A stretch of 64,000 nt of DNA, taken from the NCBI RefSeq assembly GCF_002127325.2, contig NC_035443.2, positions 32,043,930-32,107,929 of the forward strand, given 5' to 3'. The notes beneath the pieces were generated by a model, which saw only the letters and a list, made by a program, of their open reading frames with translations, did no database searches and was not told where the DNA came from. The stretch is from Helianthus annuus. Its lineage: Eukaryota > Streptophyta > Magnoliopsida > Asterales > Asteraceae. Below, in pieces: positions 35,116-44,487 of the stretch. Numbering within the stretch: the stretch's first letter is position 1; the number at the start of each line of letters is the position of its first letter. Made by a program: the position numbers and the translations under genes.

Positions 35116-36840
35116 GCATGCTTTTGTTTTTCGTAGGTAAATTTGTTCATAAAGTTTTCTATTCTTAGGTAGTTTTTATTTATGCTCAAATTTAGGGGGA
35201 GAAAAATTGAAAAATACAAAAACATTAAAAAATTGAAAAATACAAAAAGAAGTACAAAAGGAAGTGTGGCTGGACTGGGAAATGAAATGAATTTTCACAT
35301 TATGGTCGAGGGCTGACTCATGTAAGACCAGTATCGAAAAAGTTTGACTCTAGTATGATGTGTTGGTAGGCTCTATCCTTAAGATTGGAAACATTAGCTG
35401 TTTCTGTTCAGAACTAAACTAGTACATGACCTCAGAAAAGAAAATCACTTGGAATTAGCTCATGTCTATTTGAATGTCTGTATGTTTTTTCCCGATACAC
35501 ACAATTTTGATCTGATTCTGAAATCTTATCTGAAAAAGTCGTGTACCTCCTCTGCTGCATCCAGATACATGCTGACCTGGAGGTGCTAGGCAACTACAGC
35601 TTCTGCTGCATCCAGATACATGCTGACCTAGCTGTACGTTGTCGATCTGTAGATCAATTAACACCCGAAAGAGGCCCTCAAGTGCCCAAAAGAAACCCAT
35701 GAAACCTATATCAAATTGAGAAAACTCGTTTGATCTGTATATTATACCATCTCTGAAAAGGATCTATTCTGTTCTCTTCTCAACCTATTCCCAGTTAAGA
35801 TTTCAGAAATTTGGATTGGACTTGTGAAATATGTGGTAGGGAAACTGCTTGCATGATAGAGTGAGCTGTCCATAATTCCAGGATTTGATTAGTATTTGTT
35901 TGGGTGATCATTATTAAAAATATCAAAACATGATAAAATGAGATACAGGCAGTTATATGGAAAAGGTCTAGGGAGATGAGCTTAAGAGGACAAATATACT
36001 GGCAGTTGTCTAGATCATCCTGTAGTAGATCAGTGTTGATAAGTGAAGTCAAGCCCGAAACCTTGTGATTTGATTCCTGAGTATCTATGCAAATTTCCTG
36101 ATTTATTTTTGTAAATAATATTTTATTATTTAATTTTGTTTTTTAGGTTTTATTTTGCAAACATTGCTCAAAAGGTTTAATGGATAGTTTTTATTAAATC
36201 AGATTTTTAAAATGGGTTTAAAAATTTATTGATGAATCTGGTTTGAGCCCAAGTCCATAAGGCCCAAGCCCATAAGTCATGGGCCCATGATAACTGTGGA
36301 GTATAAAAGGTAGGTTACGAGTCATTATCCTTGTTCACTCGCAATCAAATCATTTTTCTCTCTCAAGATTCCGATGATCATCAACTGTTCCGACGTGTTT
36401 CCGGTTGCGACTCGCAATCTACCTCGTTGATCATCAAGGTATTATGACGTCATTATTCAAATTTTGCAGGGATTATGAATGTTTTGTTGAAGATTCCGAT
36501 GAAGGTTTGAAGATTCCGATGAGGATTTGAAGATTCCGATGAAGTTTTGATGTTTCCGATGAAGTTTTGACTCGCAATCAAGAACACTTAAGACTCGAAA
36601 CCAGTGGTTACGAGTCGAAACATCAAGATTGCGACTCATGGTTGCGACTCAATTTTGTTTGTTGCGACTCATGATTGCGACTCGTAATCTGCTGGTTGCG
36701 ACTCATGGTTTCGATTCGAGACCTTTTGGTTGCGACTCATGGTCTCGAGTGAACAGTAACAGTGTTTGTTTTGGTTTTTATTTTTATCACTGTTATATTC
36801 GGAAGTTGGAAACTTATTCGATTTGTGTTGTGTGCAGAAA
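35116..36840 (+). promoter_or_regulatory. Spacer before ORF3 with promoter-like segment and repeats
   Basis: This 1.7-kb region has a 28-bp sequence repeated at 35551 and 35602 (TCTGCTGCATCCAGATACAT core). GGCCCAAGCCCATAAG and TGGGCCCAT boxes (36262-36290) are followed by a TATAAAAGG box at 36303-36311 and a pyrimidine-rich leader (CATTTTTCTCTCTC at about 36350). Four 20-bp units AGATTCCGATGAAGGTTTGA (36490-36570) and many TGCGACTC words (36400-36750) come after. The last bases before the ORF3 ATG are GTGTTGTGTGCAGAAA, acceptor-like. This looks like an internal promoter plus leader for ORF3. That is inferred. Confidence 0.5.
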
Positions 36841-39441
36841 ATGGATTTAAAGTTTATATCTTCTCATAATCAAGTTGGATATTTAGCACCTCCACCAGTG
36901 AAGCACAAGCAGCTGTATACGTCGTTGATGAAAGGCCTAAATACATGCCGGATTGTTCATGCTCTTCGTGAGAATCCAGTTGTTTATGAAAGCCTTATTC
37001 GAGACTTTTGGAAGACTGCTAACATTGAAATCATTGAAGGAAAGGGAGCTATAGTTGCTGAGATTCAAGAGACGAAAGTTATAGTGACCGAGCAGATGAT
37101 TAGAGATGTGTTGAGGTTTAATGATCAGGAAACAGATCCTATAGAACTTCCTGCTGGAACAGTGGAAGCAATTCTACCTCGTTTAAGTTATGAAGGAAAG
37201 TTTCCTCCTCTGGTAAAGAAGTTTGTGCATCCTTACTGGCGTCTATTACTGCATATGTTCCTTTTGTGCATGACAGAAAATAGAGGGGGAATTGATCAGT
37301 TGAATACCACACAGACTGCTGCATTGATATGTGTGATTACAAACGAGCCGTTTAATTATTCTAGATATATCTTGGAAGCAATGAAGAGAAATGCAATTGG
37401 GCTTCGGAAGGATAAGTTTCTTATGTATCCAAGATTTGTGCAGATGATTTTGAATGAACGTTATCCTGAATTGAAGAGATCTGGTAATACGTTGGAGTTA
37501 AAGCCTATGGGTCCTTCATGTTTTGGTGCTCTCACTACGAAGAAAGGAACCGAGAAAAGGTTTGAAGGTTTGATCGAATTGGAGAAATTTGGTCAGTTCG
37601 CAGAGACAGAAGATATTGGTGAGAATCCAGTGATGGCACGATCTGTAACTGCACGTGCTATTGTTGCTGAAGAACATGATATTCCAAGGACAGTTGAAGG
37701 TGAGCCTGAGCCAGAGCGTATTACAATTAACTCTGACGATGAAGGTGTTGAGATAATGTGTAACTCTGATGATGACATAGAGCTTCCACCTGAAGCTGGA
37801 ATGACTACTGCTGTTTCAACTGCTCCTCCTGTGATTTCTGCTGAAAGTTTGGCTCAGTTATTAAAGTCTGTGACTGAAAAGATGGGAAATCCTCCTTCTG
37901 GTCTTTCAGTTCTGAATGAAGAGCCTAGTGAAAACCCAAAGGATCCTGATTCCCTACCCTTGAAGCGGAAAAGGAGGGATCCTCGGCTCGGAATGTATGT
38001 TGAGAAACACAAAGATCAACCCTTGATTACTGATGAAGATGATGAAGGTCTTTACGATTTTGATTTTGAGAAGAATATTACTGATACCACCACCTCTACC
38101 GCAGACATCTTTGAGTCTGATGTTGACGCTCAAAGAACTGATATGGATACCACCGATGTTACTGTCGAAGTTCAAGCTGCGAGTGTTGTTTTCGAGCCTG
38201 TTGGTGCTGTGTCACTTGGTGTTTCTGATTCTGCTGGTCCTTCTAATGTTGTTCATGATATGCCTAGTAGTTCAAGTGGTAAAAGGCCTGAGGAACCAGT
38301 AAGAATGCCTTTTGACGATGACTCAAGTGATGAAGATGAATTTATCAGTATGAGAGAGATGAAAAGAAGGTTGGTTGTTGTTGAGCAAGACTCGATTCAC
38401 AAGGAAGCGAAGATTATCCAACTTGAAGACATCATAGTGAAAAAGGATCAACAGATTGAGCAACTTCAAGGAGATGTTAGTTTGTTATTCTCAATGGTCT
38501 ATGATCTGCGTGGTAGACTTGAAAAGAAGTTTGGGCAGGAATTTTTTGATCCTACAGACGTTGAAAACAAAAGGAAGGCCTTTGAAAAGGATAATGCTGA
38601 AAAGAATGCTGCAATGGAGAAATACTTTGAGAGAGTTACTGATCCAGAAGCAGATAAAGCAAAGGCAGAAAGAATTAAAAGGAAAAGGGAGTTGGTGATT
38701 TTGAAGAACAAGAATCTGAACCCAGATGATGTTGATGCTCAGGCTACTCATCATCTGATGGATGTTGGTGAAACTTTGTATGATCAAGTTGGAAATCGCT
38801 CAGGTGTGGTAAGCTGGGGTTATGACCATGATAGAAAAAGATGGTGGATCAAGAGGAAAGTTGGTCCTGTGGAATGGTATAAACATCCTGGTCAGTTTCA
38901 ATCATTTACGAAGGTTGATCTGACTGAATTGTCAAATGCACCTTACGTTGATGATAACCCTGGAGGTCCTGGACACATGTTTTTCGAAAGATTGAAGAGA
39001 GAAGTTCAGCGTAACTTTCCATCGATGCGTACTGCTGACTCTATTGTTAAACCTCTTAAAGGTGTTCGGGATCCATTTACCAATAAGCGAATGAAAGCAG
39101 TGCACTGGCCTGTGACAGACAAAGAGAAAGTGATTCCGTTGGTAAAGAAGATTCCTCAAGGTGCTTTGAAGTCTTTACATTTCTGGGCTTATGATGAGCG
39201 CCTTGGTCAGGCAGTGTTTGTTTGTGATGGTGATGTTAATTTTCGCTTGGTGGATCAAGTAGATGTGCTCAACATTGCTCTTGAAGATTTAGAAGTGTTG
39301 GCTCAAAATCAGATACGAGCTACTGAGAAATATGAAGCAATCGCCAAGGGATGGACTGCAGCTGTTGCTTCAGCCATTCATATTCGCAAGAAGGGATTCG
39401 GTGGTCTTAAGGATCGGTTGGGTGGTGATCATGATACTTGA
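36841..39441 (+). CDS. Copia2 third ORF, 866 codons, unknown function
   Basis: The ATG at 36841 opens an uninterrupted frame ending TGA at 39439-39441, followed closely by the polypurine tract and LTR. Residues about 1-230 form a well-ordered part (MDLKFISSHNQVGYL, then FPPLVKKFVHPYWRLLLHMF, then KDKFLMYPRFVQMILNERY). In my recollection this resembles a region of many uncharacterised Asteraceae proteins annotated near retrotransposons. Residues about 250-510 are acidic and low-complexity. A coiled coil follows (MKRRLVVVEQDSIHKEAKII onward), then charged helices and a C-terminal domain. I see no signal peptide or transmembrane helix in the ATG-initiated product, so an envelope role is not supported. 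Lack of stops in a very young element suggests that it is maintained. Confidence 0.85.
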   Translation: MDLKFISSHNQVGYLAPPPVKHKQLYTSLMKGLNTCRIVHALRENPVVYESLIRDFWKTANIEIIEGKGAIVAEIQETKVIVTEQMIRDVLRFNDQETDPIELPAGTVEAILPRLSYEGKFPPLVKKFVHPYWRLLLHMFLLCMTENRGGIDQLNTTQTAALICVITNEPFNYSRYILEAMKRNAIGLRKDKFLMYPRFVQMILNERYPELKRSGNTLELKPMGPSCFGALTTKKGTEKRFEGLIELEKFGQFAETEDIGENPVMARSVTARAIVAEEHDIPRTVEGEPEPERITINSDDEGVEIMCNSDDDIELPPEAGMTTAVSTAPPVISAESLAQLLKSVTEKMGNPPSGLSVLNEEPSENPKDPDSLPLKRKRRDPRLGMYVEKHKDQPLITDEDDEGLYDFDFEKNITDTTTSTADIFESDVDAQRTDMDTTDVTVEVQAASVVFEPVGAVSLGVSDSAGPSNVVHDMPSSSSGKRPEEPVRMPFDDDSSDEDEFISMREMKRRLVVVEQDSIHKEAKIIQLEDIIVKKDQQIEQLQGDVSLLFSMVYDLRGRLEKKFGQEFFDPTDVENKRKAFEKDNAEKNAAMEKYFERVTDPEADKAKAERIKRKRELVILKNKNLNPDDVDAQATHHLMDVGETLYDQVGNRSGVVSWGYDHDRKRWWIKRKVGPVEWYKHPGQFQSFTKVDLTELSNAPYVDDNPGGPGHMFFERLKREVQRNFPSMRTADSIVKPLKGVRDPFTNKRMKAVHWPVTDKEKVIPLVKKIPQGALKSLHFWAYDERLGQAVFVCDGDVNFRLVDQVDVLNIALEDLEVLAQNQIRATEKYEAIAKGWTAAVASAIHIRKKGFGGLKDRLGGDHDT

Positions 39442-39469
39442 AGCGTCAAGAACCTGCATGCATAAACCT

Positions 39470-39479
39470 AGGGGGAGAT
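39470..39479 (+). promoter_or_regulatory. Copia2 polypurine tract
   Basis: AGGGGGAGAT lies immediately before the TGTTGG start of the 3' LTR and is the expected plus-strand primer site. Confidence 0.8.
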
Positions 39480-39866
39480 TGTTGGAACCTGAAGGTTTAT
39501 ACATGTAGGTTTGCATAGTATAGGGGTTGTTTTGTGTATTTCTCTAATATATGTGTATGGGCCGATTAGGTGGTTTGGGTTATGTCACAACCGGGTTAGC
39601 TTGTGGGCTTAGGTTTCGGCCTAGATAGTTAGTATTTAAACAAACCTCAACCTTAGGGTTGAGGTTGTTGGTTGAATAGGAGGTTGCGAGTTCAAGGGAG
39701 AGTCTTGTATCAGTCTTTGATAATCATTGAATGCAAGATTTCGGTTTGTTACTTGTTCATTGTTTTCATCTTGGTTATTATATTTATTCTTGAATCACCT
39801 ATTGATTGGATTCCGCACAATCAATAGGTTGTTTGATATCATTGAGAGATCCTCACGGGTTTTACA
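39480..39866 (+). mobile_element. Copia2 3' LTR
   Basis: The copy is identical to the 5' LTR except for A at 39587. It is followed by ATTGC (39867-39871), the right copy of the target duplication, after which Copia1 gag resumes. Confidence 0.93.
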
Positions 39867-41842
39867 ATTGCTGTTGCCCGTTCTTCACTCGTATCATTGT
39901 ACATATTCATGGCTTTGTTCAGCACACATCATAAGATTCTTTCAACCTGTTCATGTTGTGAATCAAAGTACTATTTTGTTTCTTTATTGCTTCACAGTTT
40001 TCACAAATCATTGGACTCTTCTTGCATCAGCTTCTTCATCAATCTTGAAAGCTGGAACCTCTTTCACTTTCCTTCTGACCACCAGAACATCTTCATCATC
40101 ACTGCTAACTGGTGTTTTGACCTTCTTCTTTTTCTTTTTAGCTTTCTCATCTTCACTATCACTTTCTGCCAACATTTTCAAATGCTTAGCCATCCTTTTT
40201 GCATAATACTCATTACCATCATCACTGTCTTCTTCAATTCGAGCAACAAAACCTTTGTGACTTGAAATTTTGTTAGGATCATAATCATCCCAATTGAAGT
40301 TCTTCCAGCTAAACCCTTCTAGTAACTTTTCATCATCTTGATCTATCAAACAAGCTTTACCATCAGCTGAAACATATTTATCCCAATTGAAACCTGTTGA
40401 AGCTTTTTGATCATCTTGATTCACCAGACAAGCTCTCTTTGATGATTCCCTCTATAACTTTTCTACCATGTGCAACTTGTGGTTCTTGTTGTTGTTGAGC
40501 AACTTGATGATAGATGGCCTTCCGATAGTAATCATTGTTGTTGAACGGATTTTGAGCTCCACTTGCTTCGCGATTAGTGCACTCCCTCTTGAAGTGTCAT
40601 TTTTTCCTGCAACGAAAACAAGTGACTTTAGATTTATCAAAACCCAAATTAGAAACACATGCATCACGGAAGTCATCACGTCCTGTGATCTGTTTGAATT
40701 TTTCAGCTCTTCTTAACACACTTGCGAAACACCATTTTATATCCATCAATTCCATCTCTTCAGCGTCAATCTGATCGTAATCCTCTTTTGTAAGCATTGG
40801 ATTCCCGATCCGTCCTGCAGCAAAACTTCCATAGGACTCTAACACAGTTCCCAACAATGACATATGGCTTTTTGCTAATTCTTCAGAATATTCCTGATCA
40901 TTTTCAAGATTCAATACAAAGTTGCATTGTAGCTTCTTTCCATTCTTTGTTGCTGAAATATTCGGATCAAATGATGGATATGATGAAAAACTTGTGTTGC
41001 TGTTTGATCCTTTTGATGAACTCCCAGGTGAAATCTTTGCATTGAAAGCAGTTTCAACCTTCGGTGACATGTTTGTTGTTTTATCATTTAACCCTGCTTT
41101 ATAATAAAGCCCAATGTCTTGTTCACCATCGAAATCTTTCATTCTTGAGATCTTTCTCTGTTCCATCTCTTGAGCCTCAATCTTCTCAATAAACTTGCTC
41201 AGTGTCAGATTGCTAAAACCTTTCTTGTTCCTTAGCATCATGAGATATGTGCCCCAAGTCTCGTGTGGCAACGCATCTGCTAATTTCTCAATCAACTCCT
41301 CATTGTCCTTATTGATGCTCACCCTCCTCATGTTTACCAACAAATTGCAGTACCTTTCAATTATCTGCTTTGTGCTCTCATTTTTCAAACCACAAAATAG
41401 ATCAAACTCTTTTTTCAGAAGCGATTTTTTGTTCTTTATCATCTCTTGACTACCAACAAACTTTGATCTTAACGCTTTCCAAATCGAATAAGCATTCCAT
41501 TATGTTGCAATAAGACCAAGATGTCTTCTTTCACAGCTTGTTGTAGTAGACTTAACATCATTTTTTCATTTTTGTATTTCTTTTTATCATCAGCACTCAT
41601 ATCTTTAATTGCAATCTCCTCTTCATCGTCATTCGTTGGCCTAACGCATTTTGTCTCAACACATTTCCAAGCATCCAAATAATTTGCTTGAACCCAGTTT
41701 TCAAACCGTCCTTCCCAACCCTTATACTCCTCAATGTTCATGAGCTTAGGCGGTTTATGCATAGTCCCCGTTTCATTTTCCAACATTGTCTGCTGAGTAA
41801 CTGTGATCGGGTAGCAAAGGCGTTATAAAATTCCTCTTCCAT
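39867..41842 (-). pseudogene. Copia1 gag, N-terminal part (broken)
   Basis: Reading leftwards, an ATG at 41842 (MEEEFYNAF) is followed by a frameshift near 41815. Then come LENETGTMHKPPKLMNIEEY (41786-41469), a UBN2-like gag core (EFDLFCGLKNESTKQIIERY, 41442-40597) ending at the first knuckle (VTCFRCRKK, where CCHC is damaged by a frame change), and a segment 40424-40008 with NWDKYVSADGK and a lysine-rich tract. Further frame changes occur before the Copia2 insertion at 39867. The order matches the Copia3 fragments. The gag is dead. Confidence 0.85.
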
Positions 41843-41869
41843 GTTTTGGTTTTTCAAAGTTCACAAAAC

Positions 41870-42190
41870 TGTCAATTCAAACAGAATTATCTTTCAAACG
41901 GGATTAACTGAAATGAAATTACCCTAATTTCATTCGAGGTAACACACTTTCAAACGGAATTATAATTCCGCACGGGATTATCAAACGGAAACAAACTTTT
42001 CAAGCGGAATTACTAATTCCGCGCGGACCACCTAAACGAAATTACTCAACTGAAGCGGAAATACTAATTTCGCTTTAACCACTCAAACGAAATTACCAAT
42101 CTGAAATGGAATTAGCTAATTCTGTGTGAGATTTCAAACAGGATTAACTTTTGAAGTGGAATAACCCTCTAATTCCGTACGGAATTATGC
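41870..42190 (-). repeat. Copia1 leader rich in GGAATTA/TAATTCC motifs
   Basis: Between the primer-binding site and gag, short words such as AAACGGAATTA, AAGCGGAATTACTAATTCCG and ACGAAATTAC recur many times at irregular spacing. Several are small palindromes (GGAATTACTAATTCC). The same words fill part of the LTR (42610-42715). No ORF is present. Confidence 0.75.
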
Positions 42191-42400
42191 TGACGTCATC
42201 ATCTCGATGTGAAAATTTGTCAAATTGATCAAGTTCTAGGCCGATTTTAGTTCTGAAACTTTCTAGGATTTGTTAATACACAAAAACGAGTATACTGTGA
42301 GAAATTTAAGACATTTCAACCGTGAAATCAAGTTCAATTTGAAAAAGAAGGTGTAGAAATCAGAATTTACAGCTGAATTGGTATGAACTCTTCCTCCTGA

Positions 42401-42412
42401 GCTCTGATACCA
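42401..42412 (-). promoter_or_regulatory. Copia1 primer-binding site
   Basis: On the - strand TGGTATCAGAGC follows the 5' LTR by two bases, matching initiator methionine tRNA. It fixes the 5' end of Copia1 at the right. Confidence 0.85.
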
Positions 42413-42414
42413 CT

Positions 42415-42795
42415 TGTAGGATCGTTTTCGGACCCGAACGAGTCGTTCAGAAGAGTTTATGCTCAGTACGAAAGGCAGAAACAGTCGTATTATTGATTTG
42501 ATGACAAATTACAGCGAGACGACACTTCGGCAACACTTCGTTGCACAAACCAGAACTACTCAGACTAATTTCGTTTGAATGGGGGTATATATAGGCCCAT
42601 GATTCCGCTTGAGAACATTCCAAACGGAATTAGAATTCCAAGCGGAATTACTAATTCCACGCGGAATTACATCCCTCTTTCAAGCGGAATTAACTATTCA
42701 AGCGGAATTAATTCTATCTCGAACTACGTGCCCTGATCTGACATTCTAAGACAAGACTCGATACAAGACGAAGTCGACAGACACATGCACCAACA
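42415..42795 (-). mobile_element. Copia1 5' LTR
   Basis: On the + strand it reads TGTAGGATCG to CACCAACA, 381 bp. A TATATATA word at about 42587 is symmetrical and could act as TATA box on the - strand. The right flank AAAGA (42796-42800) pairs with TAAGA at 15673-15677. Confidence 0.88.
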
Positions 42796-44487
42796 AAAGA
42801 AGTATCAACTGATGTCGTTGAAGCTGAATCAACACAATCTACCACTGAAACTGAATCAGTGCCGACAAATAATATCGAAGAGGGGAAGTGTATTATTGTT
42901 CAACTTGATATTTTTAGAACTATATTTCCTCCTGATATTATTGATAGTTTTGCAGGATTTTTCTCCGAAGAGGAAGCTCCTTTTGGAAAGATCAATTTTG
43001 ACAAAGAAAAAGATGAAGTTGTTGATATGATAAATGTGAACGAGATTAATGTTGAATCATTGGAGGAGATAACTCAGAAGGAAATAAAAAAGATGGCACA
43101 GTTAAAAGAGGTAAATCCAGAGTCGTCATTGAAAATCGAGTCTAACAAGGAAATTAAAAATGGATTGGTAAAAGAATTGTTAGAAGCCAAAGTCGAAGTA
43201 AACGATGAACCAACAACATCCTTTAAATGTTTGTAATGCTTGATTCCTTGTGATCAATATATTAAAAAGGATTATGTTAAGAAGCTTAAAAAATATACTG
43301 ATCATTTGTTGGCTAACCTTAGGAAACATCAAGAAGAATATAACAAGCTTCAAAAAGATGAAAAGGAGTTTAAGGAAATAATCAATAAAGATAAGAAAAC
43401 GATTTCTATGTTAAAAGCCACTGTTTTAGACAAAGAAATGCTATTGATAAATATCTCGATGAGATGGCTGAGCTAAAATAGGAAATGAAAAAAGTAAAAT
43501 TGAATCAAAATGGGATGATACAAAATTGACGAGTTATGCGGCAGCTTCACATGTCCTAGATTATATACTTTCCAAACCTACAAGTAAAGATGAGGAAACT
43601 CGAGAAGATATCTATGGATATGGTAATCAAGGAATCGAGTATAAGAAATGTCCACCTCTAATGTGAGTAATTACTCTAAAAAATCTCTGGAGGGTCTTGA
43701 CAAAGCCATTAATGTGGAAGTAAAAATTCTTTTGGTGGCTGATCCTAATGAGATTTTACTCAAAACTATCGATTTGTAGTATGAAAGATCTGAAAAGAGT
43801 TTTGATTGTGATGAAGAAGTTTGCAATGTTGTGGTAGAAAAAGTTTTTGAGAATGAATCAATTGGAAAAGAATCTGTTGAAACTGAATCTGTTAAAAATG
43901 AATCAATTAATAGTGAGAAATTATATGTTAAAAAAAAGTTTGTCAACGATAAAAGGTTTGGGAAAAAGAAGCAAAATTTACAAGAAAAGAAATTTTCTAA
44001 TCAAGAGTTTCCAATAAATGAAAGCATGAATTTAATCACTCAAACACTAAAAATTGTTGAAAGTATTGCTATGAAATTTAAAAATGATAGAAATGATGTT
44101 CCACAAAACAGAAATATGTCTAAATATCTGTGGAATAATGAAAAACATTTTGCTGAAACCACTTATTACCAGTCACAGAATGCTTTTAATAATCAGAAAT
44201 TATACACTCAAAACGTGGGAAATCAATCTTATGGTTTTCAAGGAAAAGGTGATTGGTAATGGGTAATAATCATGCTGGGAACAGGTTCAAAAACAACAAC
44301 TTTCAGGGAAAATCAAAATTTTTGAAAAATATCAAGTTTGTTTCTGAAACTAGTTCTGAGAGCGAGAATGTAGCTCAATTCAGAAACCAGTCAAACCAAG
44401 AGTTTCTTGAACAAAGAGAAAAACAAAAACATGCTGAATGACCTCTTTTCTATGTGAGAAAACATAAGGATAAGAGAACATGCTTTA
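42796..44487 (+). pseudogene. Copia3 gag fragment C
   Basis: Gag of the old element continues after Copia1: an acidic segment (EEGKCIIVQLDIFRTIFPPD, about 42877-42936), coiled coil (KKLKKYTDHLLANLRKHQEE, 43276-43335), an SAAASHVLDYIL segment and an asparagine/lysine-rich region (43790-44430). It ends within the second knuckle at the Tekay insertion. Stops at about 43234, 43475, 43662, 43777, 44257 and 44439 make it non-functional. CTTTA (44483-44487) is the left Tekay target duplication. Confidence 0.8.

Larger units (their letters stand above)
27126..39866 (+). mobile_element. Copia2: young 12.7-kb Ty1/copia element with a third ORF
   Basis: The 387-bp LTRs differ at one base (27233 G, 39587 A), and perfect ATTGC duplications flank the element (27121-27125 and 39867-39871). 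The order is LTR, tRNA-iMet primer-binding site, repeat-rich leader, large gag with one TAG, pol, a 1.7-kb spacer with a promoter-like segment, a third ORF of 866 codons, polypurine tract, LTR. Large size, a long gag with two zinc knuckles and a post-pol ORF fit the Sirevirus-like branch of copia. It is inserted in Copia1 gag. Confidence 0.93.
15678..42795 (-). mobile_element. Copia1: pol-less Sirevirus-like copia element carrying two nested elements
   Basis: The element reads leftwards. Its 5' LTR is 42415-42795, its primer-binding site 42401-42412, its gag remnants 41842-39867 and 27125-25370, its polypurine tract 23258-23268, and its 3' LTR 23257-23052 plus 15881-15678. TAAGA and AAAGA flank it (15673-15677 and 42796-42800), a 4/5 match. 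The 3' LTR is split by a Tat element and the gag by Copia2. No protease, integrase, reverse transcriptase or RNase H reading frame occurs on its strand, so it must have moved using another element's enzymes. Confidence 0.85.

Noticed and set aside
36766..36840. N-terminal extension of ORF3 with a signal-peptide-like hydrophobic start
   Set aside because: It opens at TTG, not ATG. The first ATG is at 36841, directly after an acceptor-like CAG, so an envelope signal peptide is not supported.
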